Below, in pieces: positions 7,386 through 15,860 of a stretch of DNA of 32,660 nucleotides; positions within the stretch are counted from its first letter, which is position 1; every line of letters starts with the position of its first letter. Source of the stretch: Desulfobacca sp. (GTDB lineage: Bacteria > Desulfobacterota > Desulfobaccia > Desulfobaccales > Desulfobaccaceae); contig DYEV01000021.1 of NCBI GenBank assembly GCA_020725545.1, forward strand, positions 1 to 32,660, read 5' to 3'. The translations under genes were made by a program, and so were the position numbers. The notes beneath the pieces were generated by a model. That model was given only the letters and a program-made list of their open reading frames with translations, was not told the origin of the DNA and made no database searches.

Positions 7386-9812
7386 TTAATAGAGCAGGTA
7401 GTTCTGCCGCAGCCGGAGGAATGTATTAATCTGCCCCTGCCAGCGTTGCCGAATCTGTCGGGGGTCAACCCCATTTTTGATCTCGGCCATGACCAGACGG
7501 GAGCCGATCATACCCACGTTGCGGTCCACCTGGAACTGCTGGGGATAGAGCTGATACAGGGCGGCGGCCAACTCGACGCCAAGGAACGGGCTATCCAGGG
7601 TCAGGCGGTCCACCACTTTGAGCCGGACCCCCTCACAGCGCTGGCCCCGGTAGCGGTTGGCAGTGGGCACAAAAGAGACCGGCGTGAAGGCAACCCCCGG
7701 AATCTCCCGGGCGTTGAGATACCAGGCCAGGCGCTCCCCGACGATCCAAGGGGCGCCCACCACTTCGAAAGGAGTGCCGGTCCCCCGCCCCACACTCACA
7801 TTGGCCGACTCCACCATGGCCACCCCCGGGTAGAGGATGGTCTGCGTCATGGTCCGGAGATTGGGCGACGGCGGCAGCCAGGTCAGACCGGTCTGGTCAA
7901 ACCACAGTTGGCGTTTATATCCTGCCATCTTCACCACATGCAGCCGGGCCCCGATCCGGTTCTCTTGATTGAACATCTTGGCCAATTCTCCCACCGTCAT
8001 CCCGTAGCGCACCGGCAGAGGGAAATAGCCCACAAAAGATTTCAGACCCGGCTCCAGCACCGGCCCCTGCACCACTGCCGCAGTAATCGGGTTAGGGCGA
8101 TCCAGAACGACAAAGTCTAGACCCTGAACCGCTGCCGCTTCCATGGCATAAGCCATGGTGGTGATATACGTATAAAACCGCACGCCCACATCCTGGATGT
8201 CGTAGACCAGCACGTCCAGACCCCGAAGCATCTCGGGGGTGGGGCGTTTGACCTCGCCGTAGAGGCTGTAGACCGGCAGACCGGTGGCCGGATCCCGGCC
8301 CGAGGCGATTTTTTCATCCAGATTCCCCCCCAAACCGTGTTCCGGGCTGAAAATGGCCTGGATGGTAATACCCGGAGCCTGGCGCAAGACCTCCAAGGTA
8401 CTCCGGCCGCCGGCACTCCGACCGGTATGGTTGGTGATGACGCCGATCTTTTTGCCCTTCAGGGGTGCAAATCCCTGGGCTGCCAGGACATCCAGCCCCG
8501 GCTGGACCCGGTCCGGGCCGTCGCTGGCCCCGAAACCCAGGTCCCGGCCATCCGGCAGACCGAAGTCAGCGTTGGCCTGCAGGGCTGGCGGCCCCAGGGC
8601 CAAAGCATCGGCCACCGCCGCCGAGACCGCGGCCCGGAGCATCTTCACCTCGCCCCGACCATGGGGATGGAGACGGTTGGTCAGGATAATGACAAAGGTC
8701 TGGGAACGGGGATCCATCCAGATGGACGTGCCGGTATAGCCAGTATGGCCAAAAGAGCCGGAGGGAAAGGCCAGGTTAAAAACCTTGCTGTAGGGCGAGC
8801 GCATGTCCCAACCCAGAGCCCGCACAATACCGGCGCCGGCCAGGTGCTGCGGTTTGAGCATGGCGGCTACAGCCTGAGGACTGAGCAGTCGCTTCCCCTG
8901 ATAGGACCCCTGATTCAGGATCATCTGGCAGATGACGGCCAGATCGTCGGCCGTGGCAAAGACCCCGGCATTGCCGGCCACGCCCCCCAAACGATGCGCC
9001 GTGGGGTCATGCACCACCCCCCAACGGACGTCCGTGGGCGCAATGTGTGATTTTAAAGCCGGGCTGGGCAGGAAGCCGGTGTTGCGCAGTCCCAGGGGAC
9101 GGAAAATATGCCGCTCGCAATAGATATTCAGCGGCAGGCCCGAAACCCGGCGGACGATCTCCCCCAATACAATAAAATTGGCATCACTGTATCGGAAACC
9201 ATTGCCGGGGCCATACACCGGCTGGTCCTCGGCCACGGCCACCAGACCGCTCTCATAGCCGGCCCAATGCTGGCGGGGATTGACATCAGCCCGTAGCCCC
9301 GAGCTGTGGGTCAGCAGGTGACGGATCGTAATCATCCCTTTGCCGTTGGCGGCAAAGATGGGCCAATAGGCGGCCACCGGCTTGTCCAATTGGAGCTGGC
9401 CAGCGTCCGCCAACTGCATGATGGCAATGGTGGTCGCCACTACTTTGGTGAGGGAGGCAATGTCAAAGATCGTATCAGTGGTCATGGGCAGGACCTGGGG
9501 CGTCACGGACCGCTGGCCAAAGGCTTGGCGATAAAGGATCTTGCCCTGATAGCCGACCACAACCACTGCCCCCGGGACCCCACCGGCGGCCAATTGCGCC
9601 GGAATAATAGTATTCAGGCGGGAGAGGCGCGAGTCCGTCACCGGCGGGGAGCCGGGCGGCTCCGTCACGGGTTTAATGGGCTCCGGCCGGGTTGGCTCCT
9701 CTACCATGGTCGGGAGAGGCGGTGCGGTCTTACAGGCCGGGAGAGAAAGAAGCAGGATGATAACCGTAAAGGTTGCCAGGGAAAATAGGCGTCGGTCACT
9801 CTTAGAGCGCAT
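7386..9812 (-). CDS. Lipoprotein fusing a beta-lactamase-fold serine hydrolase to a NamZ (DUF1343) muramidase domain
   Basis: This 808-residue envelope protein has two enzymatic halves. After a lipoprotein signal (LSLPAC, Cys27) and a Pro-rich linker comes a class C beta-lactamase/penicillin-binding fold (about 65-405). It carries Ser120-x-x-Lys123 (SLTK), Tyr208-Ser-Asp and HTG (356-358). The second half (about 438-807) is DUF1343, the family of the exo-N-acetylmuramidase NamZ, with SPEHGL and DIQDVGVRFYTY. In Bacillus subtilis the equivalent activities (AmiE-like and NamZ) are separate neighbouring genes for peptidoglycan turnover; here they are one chain. A role in trimming or recycling muropeptides in the periplasm is inferred. 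The ATG at 9812 is chosen because it places the lipobox correctly; the frame is open further upstream. It lies 19 bases after an upstream membrane-protein gene. Confidence 0.85.
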   Translation of the reverse strand: MRSKSDRRLFSLATFTVIILLLSLPACKTAPPLPTMVEEPTRPEPIKPVTEPPGSPPVTDSRLSRLNTIIPAQLAAGGVPGAVVVVGYQGKILYRQAFGQRSVTPQVLPMTTDTIFDIASLTKVVATTIAIMQLADAGQLQLDKPVAAYWPIFAANGKGMITIRHLLTHSSGLRADVNPRQHWAGYESGLVAVAEDQPVYGPGNGFRYSDANFIVLGEIVRRVSGLPLNIYCERHIFRPLGLRNTGFLPSPALKSHIAPTDVRWGVVHDPTAHRLGGVAGNAGVFATADDLAVICQMILNQGSYQGKRLLSPQAVAAMLKPQHLAGAGIVRALGWDMRSPYSKVFNLAFPSGSFGHTGYTGTSIWMDPRSQTFVIILTNRLHPHGRGEVKMLRAAVSAAVADALALGPPALQANADFGLPDGRDLGFGASDGPDRVQPGLDVLAAQGFAPLKGKKIGVITNHTGRSAGGRSTLEVLRQAPGITIQAIFSPEHGLGGNLDEKIASGRDPATGLPVYSLYGEVKRPTPEMLRGLDVLVYDIQDVGVRFYTYITTMAYAMEAAAVQGLDFVVLDRPNPITAAVVQGPVLEPGLKSFVGYFPLPVRYGMTVGELAKMFNQENRIGARLHVVKMAGYKRQLWFDQTGLTWLPPSPNLRTMTQTILYPGVAMVESANVSVGRGTGTPFEVVGAPWIVGERLAWYLNAREIPGVAFTPVSFVPTANRYRGQRCEGVRLKVVDRLTLDSPFLGVELAAALYQLYPQQFQVDRNVGMIGSRLVMAEIKNGVDPRQIRQRWQGQINTFLRLRQNYLLY

Positions 9813-9831
9813 ATTGTGTCCCGTAAAGATA

Positions 9832-10422
9832 TTACCCCGTGGAGATTGTTGTGTCATTATCATGAGACGGGCGGTTTTCCTGGTTATAGGCTGCATTCTT
9901 GCCGAGACCAGATGGAGTTGGCCTCGGCAATCCGAAAAAAATGTGGAAAAAATTTTCTTCCCCCAAAGTCCGGGCGAGTTCCCGGAAAGAAACATAAATC
10001 AGGAGAAAATAACTTAGCAGGATGTGGACCGCCCAGAAATGCGGCCAATGCACCCTGTCCCACACCACCGTGGCCGCAGAAACCAAACTGCGGCGTTGCC
10101 AGAAAAGCGGTAACAGTTCTTCCAAAAATTGGACCACCAGGGCGGCCAGACTGTAAAGGATGGCCTTCCAGGCCACGCTAAAGATTAATGGGGTTCGGGG
10201 AAAAGGGTTGATGATGAGAAGTTCATCCGCCAGGAGCACAACTTTGCCCACCAATAGCGCTCCGATCACCCCGCGCAGGAAAAAACCAGATACGGTGATG
10301 TGGTAATCTTCCAAAAAAAGTTTTTTGGTAAACAGCAGAACACTGAAAGCTACGAAAAAAAAGGCCGTAGGGCCAATAAGTTGCAAAAATTCATGTTTGA
10401 GGAGGTTCGACGTTTTGGACAT
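9832..10422 (-). CDS. Multi-pass membrane protein of unknown function
   Basis: This 196-residue protein has about four hydrophobic segments (roughly residues 16-32, 44-62, 82-100 and 126-145), a charged middle (EELLPLFWQRR) and a polar tail. I do not recognise a named family. The ATG at 10422 is chosen because AGAAAGAA precedes it and the region further upstream reads like untranslated leader. The gene ends 19 bases before the NamZ-fusion lipoprotein, so the two are probably one operon and this protein may work in the envelope with it. Its function is not known. Confidence 0.7.
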   Translation of the reverse strand: MSKTSNLLKHEFLQLIGPTAFFFVAFSVLLFTKKLFLEDYHITVSGFFLRGVIGALLVGKVVLLADELLIINPFPRTPLIFSVAWKAILYSLAALVVQFLEELLPLFWQRRSLVSAATVVWDRVHWPHFWAVHILLSYFLLIYVSFRELARTLGEENFFHIFFGLPRPTPSGLGKNAAYNQENRPSHDNDTTISTG

Positions 10423-10634
10423 TTGATTCTTTCTGGGAATGATGAATCTCGCCGCTGGCAATTTCGCTGCCATTAGGGTCAGGAGAAGCGGCGGCCTCAC
10501 CCATGCCCTCAAGCTTAACCCTAACGTTAAAACAACCCTATTATACCGCAACTTGACCCGCAGGAACAGGGCAAAATGGTGACAATGGGCCGGGTGTGCT
10601 TGAGTTTTGCACCAGGTTATTTTATGCTCTGAAC

Positions 10635-11978
10635 ATGCTGTTCGACCTGCTGATTCATAACGCCTTGCTTCTGACCATGGAACCCGGCCAGCTTCCCCTG
10701 GCGGAAGGGTATGTGGCCATTCACAGGGGCAAAATTAGCGAGGTGGGTCAGGCCGCCGCGGGCCAAAGCCTTCCCCAGGCCGCCCAAGTCCTCGATGTTC
10801 AAGGTGATCTGGTCATGCCAGGGCTGGTGAATTGCCACTGTCACGGGGCCATGACGCTTTTCCGGGGGCTGGCCGACGATCTGCCCCTGGACCAGTGGCT
10901 GCACCGGCACATCTTTCCGGCCGAAGCCCGCTGGGTAAACGAGGATTTCGTCTATACCGGCACCCTGCTGGCCGTCGCCGAACTGATCCGGGGCGGCGTC
11001 ACGTCCGTGGCGGACGCTTATTTTTGTGAGAGCGGTGCCCGGGAGGCTTTGGCCCAAGCGGGGCTGCGGGCCGTGGTGGCCCAGGGAGTAATCGATTTCC
11101 CCGCCCCCGGCGTCCCTGATCCAAAAGAAAATCTTTGGGTGGCCCGGGAGTTTATCGACTCCGGGCAAGAATTTCGGAGCCGGGGGGTCATTTCCACTCT
11201 GTTTTGCCATTCGCCCTACACCTGCAGCGCCGCCACGCTGCAGGCGGCCAAAGAAATTACTCGGGCCATGAATCTGCCCTTCTTCATCCATCTGGCCGAG
11301 ACTCGGGAGGAGGTGTCGCAGTGCCGTGAGCAGACCGGGTTGACCCCGGTGGCCTATTTGGACCGGCTGGGGGTGTTGGATGCACAGACGGTGGCGGTGC
11401 ACGGCGTCTGGCTGGGGGAAGCGGACCAGGAACTACTGGCCGCCCGCCAGGTGAAGGTCTGCCATTGCCCGGAAAGCAATCTGAAGCTGGCTGCTGGTAT
11501 TGCTCCAGTCTCCGAATTGCGCCGCCGGCAGGTGGTTGTGGGTCTGGGTACCGACGGCGCCGCCTCCAATAATAATCTGGATATGTGGGGTGAAATGAGT
11601 CTTACGGCCCGGCTCCACAAAGTGGCGGCCCTGGACCCGACCATCCTGCCGGCCCGCCAGGTCCTGGAGATGGCCACCCTGGCTGGGGCTCAGGTGTTGG
11701 GGTTGGCGGCGGTCACCGGTTCCCTCATCCCGGGGAAAGAGGCCGATCTCATCATCATTGATCTGCACCAGCCCCATCTGACGCCCCTCTATGATCCCTA
11801 CTCCCATCTGGTCTACGCGGCCGGGGCGGCGGATGTTCGGGCGGTGATGGTGGGAGGGCGTTGGCTCCTCTGGGAGCGGCAGCTGCTCAGCCTCAATTGG
11901 CCGGAGATCAGAGAGCAAGCGGTGGCGTGGGCGGCGCGGTGGCGCTCTGGGCATGGTGGCGGTGAGACGGCGGCCTGA
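10635..11978 (+). CDS. mtaD: Amidohydrolase, 5-methylthioadenosine/S-adenosylhomocysteine deaminase type
   Basis: This 447-residue cytosolic metal-dependent hydrolase belongs to the MtaD/SsnA group. Those enzymes deaminate methylthioadenosine, S-adenosylhomocysteine or related adenosines. Metal ligands are visible as His68 and His70 (NCHCHG), His219 (HLAETREE) and Asp307 (GTDGAASNN), with CHSPYTC as a substrate loop. The C-terminal beta-sandwich closes with PGKEADLI. The ATG at 10635 starts the conserved domain at once; the open frame from 10596 has no support. The gene is divergent from the membrane-protein gene. The exact substrate cannot be fixed by sequence alone, so the gene symbol is a best guess. 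Confidence 0.85.
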   Translation: MLFDLLIHNALLLTMEPGQLPLAEGYVAIHRGKISEVGQAAAGQSLPQAAQVLDVQGDLVMPGLVNCHCHGAMTLFRGLADDLPLDQWLHRHIFPAEARWVNEDFVYTGTLLAVAELIRGGVTSVADAYFCESGAREALAQAGLRAVVAQGVIDFPAPGVPDPKENLWVAREFIDSGQEFRSRGVISTLFCHSPYTCSAATLQAAKEITRAMNLPFFIHLAETREEVSQCREQTGLTPVAYLDRLGVLDAQTVAVHGVWLGEADQELLAARQVKVCHCPESNLKLAAGIAPVSELRRRQVVVGLGTDGAASNNNLDMWGEMSLTARLHKVAALDPTILPARQVLEMATLAGAQVLGLAAVTGSLIPGKEADLIIIDLHQPHLTPLYDPYSHLVYAAGAADVRAVMVGGRWLLWERQLLSLNWPEIREQAVAWAARWRSGHGGGETAA

Positions 11979-11990
11979 GGGGAGGGGGAT

Positions 11991-12019
11991 TTGACAACGT
12001 TAGGACATCATGGTATTTT
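11991..12019 (+). promoter_or_regulatory. Sigma70-type promoter of the small-protein/tadA cluster
   Basis: TTGACA (11991-11996) and TATTTT (12014-12019) are separated by exactly 17 bases. The predicted start of transcription, near 12026, lies about 27 bases before the ATG at 12053. That favours 12053 over the ATG at 12029 as the start of the first gene. Confidence 0.65.
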
Positions 12020-12052
12020 TTACCTGAGATGACGGCATGGGAGAGACAGGCT

Positions 12053-12295
12053 ATGGAATATTTCCTGGGACTGGCCACCGGTTTGGTTCTGGGGGTGGGC
12101 TTGACCCTGGCCGCGGTCAAGTTCAAGAGTCTCTTTAAAAATTCCGAAGTAAAACAACTAAGGGAAGAAGTGCGTTCCTTGAAGCGCCGGATTGAGGAGA
12201 AAGACCGCCACGTGGCCCGGATGCTTTCGGAAACCGAAAAACTGGTGCAAGGACTGTCCCGGGTCAAACATTCGCCGCCATCACAGCTCCAGTAA
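12053..12295 (+). CDS. Small membrane-anchored coiled-coil protein
   Basis: This 80-residue protein has one N-terminal transmembrane segment (about residues 3-24, glycine-rich). A charged region with heptad-like Leu/Val spacing (about 35-65: VKQLREEVRSLKRRIEEK) suggests a coiled coil in the cytoplasm. I do not recognise a named family; general resemblance is to small membrane-tethered scaffold proteins. A sigma70-type promoter lies just upstream, which decides the start. It is first of a run of three small unknown genes ending at tadA. Function unknown. Confidence 0.65.
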   Translation: MEYFLGLATGLVLGVGLTLAAVKFKSLFKNSEVKQLREEVRSLKRRIEEKDRHVARMLSETEKLVQGLSRVKHSPPSQLQ

Positions 12296-12345
12296 AGCTG
12301 GCAGATCCTACGAGGGTCTGTTGTTGGCAGAGGAGAAGACCTACT

Positions 12346-12669
12346 ATGGCTCGTCAAGATATCTCAGTGCGGGGTGCCGTGGCCGGTGGCTTAACCGGTC
12401 TGCTGGCCGACCTGGCCATTACGGAATTAACCGGCCACCATATCACCATGGGGTTGTTGGAACTCATCGGCGCCGGCATTGGCATGTTCCGGTTGGACCG
12501 GCGCCTCTATGAAGCCATTCAGGACACTGTCACCCGGGCCAAGGTGCAGGATGACGAAGATTACCGGCAAGTGGCGGAGCGCATCGACGAGATGACCGTG
12601 GATTTGCCCGAACTCCGGGAGACCATCCTGCGATTGGTGGAAGCCGGCATCTCGGCCCAGAAGGCCTGA
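12346..12669 (+). CDS. Small conserved-looking protein with glycine-rich hydrophobic N-terminus
   Basis: This is a 107-residue protein. Residues 9-50 are hydrophobic and glycine-rich (VAGGLTGLLAD, LLELIGAGIGMF), consistent with one or two membrane passes or a glycine-zipper hairpin. The second half is a charged helix-forming region ending in RLVEAGISAQ. A GAGGAG sequence precedes the ATG. I do not recognise the family. It follows the coiled-coil membrane protein by 50 bases, so co-transcription is likely. Function unknown. Confidence 0.65.
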   Translation: MARQDISVRGAVAGGLTGLLADLAITELTGHHITMGLLELIGAGIGMFRLDRRLYEAIQDTVTRAKVQDDEDYRQVAERIDEMTVDLPELRETILRLVEAGISAQKA

Positions 12670-12735
12670 TGACTGCTCTCAGGGCACGCCGGTCCAGCCT
12701 TGCCAGCATCCCTAAGCCGAGCCAGAGGCCCTAAG

Positions 12736-13122
12736 ATGCCGGTGGGCTTGAACCTCCTTTTCCGGGTGGGGCGCAAAATGCTGGCCGAGCCCCTGGAAGA
12801 TTCCGGGATCCTGCCGGGGAAGTATTATCGCTCCCAGGCCTTGGCAGCTCTGGAGGAGCAGGATTTTCCCGAGTGTCTGCGCTACCTGCGCCTGGCTGCA
12901 CCCCACCGCAAGGCCAAGGCCCGGATGATCGCCCAGATTCTCATCCTGCGCTGCCGCCTGCTGCGGGAGGCGCACCAGCGGCAACTGGCCAAACTCGCAG
13001 CCTTACCGCGGCGGGAAGGAGAGGGGGCCAAAGAGCAGCGTTATGCGGAAATCCGCAGCGCAGCGGAGAAGGCCATTCATTTGCTGGAGAGCTACATCCG
13101 GGAGGCCCAGGAAATTGCCTGA
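12736..13122 (+). CDS. Small helical protein of unknown function
   Basis: This 128-residue protein is rich in Ala, Leu and Arg and appears largely helical. A short repeat-like middle (LAALEEQDFPECLRYLRLAA) resembles a single TPR-type helix pair. No signal peptide or clear membrane segment is seen. The ATG at 12736 has AGAGG upstream; the frame is open from 12700 but that start has little support. It sits directly before tadA. Its own stop lies 7 bases before the GTG start of tadA, so coupling is likely. Function unknown. Confidence 0.6.
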   Translation: MPVGLNLLFRVGRKMLAEPLEDSGILPGKYYRSQALAALEEQDFPECLRYLRLAAPHRKAKARMIAQILILRCRLLREAHQRQLAKLAALPRREGEGAKEQRYAEIRSAAEKAIHLLESYIREAQEIA

Positions 13123-13129
13123 GAGTCCG

Positions 13130-13624
13130 GTGTCTGGCCTGACGGCTGACGACTTCCTGCAGGAGGCCCTGGCCGAGGCTCAAAAGGCCTGGGAAGAGGA
13201 TGAGGTGCCCATCGGCGCCATTGTGGTGGATCCGGCGGGCCAGATTATCGGCCGGGGCCATAACCGGCCCATCGCCGCGCAGGACCCCACTGCGCATGCC
13301 GAAATCGTCGCGCTGCGGCAGGCGGCGGCCCGGCAGGGCAATTATCGATTGCCAGGCTGTACGATGTATGTTACCCTAGAACCTTGTCTTATGTGTATGG
13401 GGGCCCTGCTCCAGGCCCGGATCCAACGCCTGGTTTTCGGCGTCGCGGATCCCAAAGGCGGGGCGGCGGTCTCTCTCTACCGCCTGGCCGATGATCCCCG
13501 GCTGAACCACCGGATCGAGGTGCAGGGCGGGGTCGCCGCGGAGGCCTGCCGCCGCCTGCTGCAAGATTTTTTCCGGCGCAAACGGCGGCCGGATGAAGCT
13601 CGAGCTTTAACCTTAGATCTTTGA
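13130..13624 (+). CDS. tadA: tRNA-specific adenosine deaminase
   Basis: This enzyme converts adenosine 34 of tRNA-Arg(ACG) to inosine so that one tRNA reads several Arg codons. The 164-residue protein has the cytidine-deaminase fold with zinc ligands His56 (AHAE, where Glu58 is the proton shuttle), Cys86 and Cys89 (EPCLMC). The TadA-type N-terminus reads DDFLQEALAEA. GTG at 13130 gives a normal-length protein. A TTG at 13115 has a good GGAGG nine bases upstream and is the alternative. It closes the small-protein cluster and is followed by two tRNA-Ser genes. Confidence 0.93.
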   Translation: MSGLTADDFLQEALAEAQKAWEEDEVPIGAIVVDPAGQIIGRGHNRPIAAQDPTAHAEIVALRQAAARQGNYRLPGCTMYVTLEPCLMCMGALLQARIQRLVFGVADPKGGAAVSLYRLADDPRLNHRIEVQGGVAAEACRRLLQDFFRRKRRPDEARALTLDL

Positions 13625-13644
13625 CATTATCCCGTGAAACCTGC

Positions 13645-13738
13645 GGAGGGGTACCGAAGAGGCCGTAACGGGGTCGACTCGAAATCGACTTGGGGGCTCA
13701 TAACCTCCACGTGGGTTCGAATCCCACCCCCTCCGCCA
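13645..13738 (+). tRNA. tRNA-Ser (anticodon CGA)
   Basis: A complete class II tRNA: acceptor stem GGAGGGG/CCCCTCC, anticodon stem GTCGA/TCGAC around a loop with CGA, a long variable arm, and a T arm GTGGG-TTCGAAT-CCCAC. G discriminator 13735 and an encoded CCA (13736-13738) follow. It reads UCG codons. Confidence 0.95.
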
Positions 13739-13809
13739 TTTTTTCGATTGACATTAGCCGGGAAGCAAGACAGAATCAACGGCTGACAAGTTTATCCTGC
13801 CACCCTTGC

Positions 13810-13902
13810 GGAGAGATGCCCGAGCGGCTGAAGGGGCGCGACTGGAAATCGCGTGAACGCCCAAAAGGTGTTCCGAGGGTTCGAATCCCTCTCTCTCCGC
13901 CA
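13810..13902 (+). tRNA. tRNA-Ser (anticodon GGA)
   Basis: A second complete class II tRNA: acceptor GGAGAGA/TCTCTCC, anticodon stem CGCGA/TCGCG with GGA in the loop, a long variable arm and T arm GAGGG-TTCGAAT-CCCTC. It ends with an encoded CCA. It reads UCC/UCU codons and lies 71 bases after the CGA tRNA. Confidence 0.95.
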
Positions 13903-13941
13903 TCTTTATAATCTCCCCCCCATCACGGCCATGCCTTGTTC

Positions 13942-14577
13942 CTAACCTGGGATTGCCGGCAGCCTCTGAAATCCCGCCCTCGTTATGGTGGCGAAATAGA
14001 AGGGCGGGCCGATTTCTGCCTGCACTGCCGCCATTTTTTCCAGAAAAGCCCGGCACATTTCCAATAACTCCGGCAAGGCCGTCCCGGCTGTTAAGGCCTT
14101 AAAGAGACGCATCTCCATGGCAAGATTGCGGGGCATGACTAACAGGGGCTGCACCGGCGTGACCTTAAAGGGCAGGGCGTTGTTTTCGCTCTCCACCAGA
14201 TAGATCTGGTATTGGGAATCCAGGTCCTCCAACGAGTAGCCGGCCAGGATAAAATTCAGGCGCCGCAGCTCCTCGTGCTCTTCGGGGCCATGGGCCTCTA
14301 AATAGGCGCCATACTGCTCCGACAGGAAAGGGACGGCGAAATCCAGGATATCCTCTACGCCCAGCAGGCCTCGCCGCTGCACCTCCTGGCGCAGCAGGTG
14401 GGTCAGGGGGATGCTCACCCCGGAGCCGCCGCTGACAATGCCGCTGTACCGCCCCAACGGCAAGAGTTTTTCCACCGAAAAATATTCTTTGTCTCCCGCT
14501 GGGGTAAAACGGGTGGCCCGGCTGTCCGAGGCCATGATAATGCCGTGTTGGTTAAAACCCACCAGGGTTTGGGTCAT
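13942..14577 (-). CDS. Proteasome-like Ntn hydrolase (threonine peptidase fold)
   Basis: This 211-residue protein begins MTQTLVGF. After loss of Met the N-terminal Thr1, Asp17 and Arg19 (ASDSRAT) fall exactly where catalytic proteasome beta subunits have them. A Lys at position 36 (SVEKLL) stands for Lys33, and a GGSG turn follows. The N-terminal nucleophile and partners therefore look intact, suggesting an active peptidase. It does not begin like HslV or Anbu, and no HslU-like ATPase or ubiquitin-like system lies nearby. The ATG overlaps the stop of the upstream DNA methyltransferase by four bases (ATGA), so the two are translationally coupled. The fold assignment is good; the substrate and partner unfoldase are unknown. 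Confidence 0.75.
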   Translation of the reverse strand: MTQTLVGFNQHGIIMASDSRATRFTPAGDKEYFSVEKLLPLGRYSGIVSGGSGVSIPLTHLLRQEVQRRGLLGVEDILDFAVPFLSEQYGAYLEAHGPEEHEELRRLNFILAGYSLEDLDSQYQIYLVESENNALPFKVTPVQPLLVMPRNLAMEMRLFKALTAGTALPELLEMCRAFLEKMAAVQAEIGPPFYFATITRAGFQRLPAIPG

Positions 14578-15860
14578 AATAATCCTTTTTGCAACAGCAC
14601 GATCCGATTGGTATTCGTGCCCTTTTTAAGATTGGCCACCCCCCAGCACTGGGAGGTCTTGGTAAAGGCCTGGTCATTGATGAGCACCAGCAGCGGCGTC
14701 AGGCCGGCCGCCTGGGCTGCGGGGACCACCAAGGTCTCCAACAGCAGCTTGCCGCGCCGCACCTCGCCCACTTCAAAGGCCACGTGGCCGCCGGGCCTTA
14801 ACACCCTCTTCAGCTCAGCAAAGACCTGCTCCATTTTTTCCTGCCACTCAGCAGGTTTTTTCACCTGCCAGATGGGCACCCGGGCGGCGTCCAGGCCGTT
14901 GAACCAGCATCTCAGCCAATTATCTGTCTGATAATCCACCGTGTCAAGGAAGGGGGGCGAAGTGACCACCAAGGCCACCGACGCCGCGGGAATGGCCGGC
15001 GTCCAGTCGCAGGAAGTAGTGAGGAGCAAGCTCCCGTCCGCCACATCCCATAATTGGCGGCGCTCTTTGTCGGTCAGCCCACCCAGCAGCGTCCGGCTTT
15101 TCTTCACAATGATGCCGGCGACATCCCGGAGCGGCGGCGTCTGCCCCCTTTTGGCATTAATCCGCCGCTGGGAGGCCACCGACACGGCCTGGTTGGGCGG
15201 CATGGTATACACTGAAAAGAAGCCCTTGGAATGGCCGGTGAGCCGGTTGGTGGCCACCATCCGGATCCAGGCGTCCACGGCCTCCAGGGAACCGGCCGCA
15301 GCCTTGGCGAGCAGGTAGTCCCGCAGGTTCGTGATGGCCGTCAGGGTCTGGGGGTGATAGAAGACCAGCAGTTCTTCGTCAATGGCCACCGGCCGGGTGA
15401 AATCAATCTCCGCCAGCCGGGTCTTCACCTCCCGAAGCTCCGGCGGCTGCAGGCGGGGCTGTACCAGGATCCGACTTAACGGGTTGATATCACAGCCATA
15501 CGGCACCCGCCCGAAAAGGGCCGCCTCCAGGAGGGTGGTCCCCCGACCCATAAAAGGGTCATAAACCACCTCGCCGGCGCGGGTCAGGCGCTCGATAAAA
15601 AACCGGGGCAATTGCGGCTTGAAACAGGCCCGGTAGGAGATTTCGTGGAGGGTGTGGGCGGCCCGCTGTCGGGCCGTCCAGAATTCATTGATATAGACGG
15701 GAATCTTGACGGCGGGATCGGCAAAGGCCGCGACGGTGGTCGGTTGGCCGAATTCTTGGAACGCTTCGATGCCAGCCATAAATTCCTCAGAACCGAGATA
15801 ACGTCTCTCCGGTTCAGGGCTGAATAACTGCAGCTCCCTGGCCTTCTTATCTCTCAACAT
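14574..15860 (-). CDS. Orphan site-specific DNA methyltransferase (N4/N6 amino type)
   Basis: This 428-residue protein carries the AdoMet-binding motif DPFMGRGTTLLEA in its first third. The catalytic TSPPFLDTVDY of amino-methyltransferases (N4-cytosine or N6-adenine) lies in the last third, with a final RPGGHVAFEVG strand. No restriction endonuclease gene is beside it. The start is uncertain: a tandem 18-base duplication (15850-15884) supplies GTG or ATG at 15884, 15878, 15866 and 15860. ATG 15860 has AGAGAAG six bases upstream and is used here. It overlaps the proteasome-like gene by four bases. A regulatory or defence role are both possible; the recognition sequence is unknown. Confidence 0.85.
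   Translation of the reverse strand: MLRDKKARELQLFSPEPERRYLGSEEFMAGIEAFQEFGQPTTVAAFADPAVKIPVYINEFWTARQRAAHTLHEISYRACFKPQLPRFFIERLTRAGEVVYDPFMGRGTTLLEAALFGRVPYGCDINPLSRILVQPRLQPPELREVKTRLAEIDFTRPVAIDEELLVFYHPQTLTAITNLRDYLLAKAAAGSLEAVDAWIRMVATNRLTGHSKGFFSVYTMPPNQAVSVASQRRINAKRGQTPPLRDVAGIIVKKSRTLLGGLTDKERRQLWDVADGSLLLTTSCDWTPAIPAASVALVVTSPPFLDTVDYQTDNWLRCWFNGLDAARVPIWQVKKPAEWQEKMEQVFAELKRVLRPGGHVAFEVGEVRRGKLLLETLVVPAAQAAGLTPLLVLINDQAFTKTSQCWGVANLKKGTNTNRIVLLQKGLL

Noticed and set aside
13754-14056. Minus-strand frame with AEREGFEPSEHL, seemingly a 100-residue protein
   Set aside because: It is the antisense translation of the tRNA-Ser (GGA) gene, a well-known annotation artefact.
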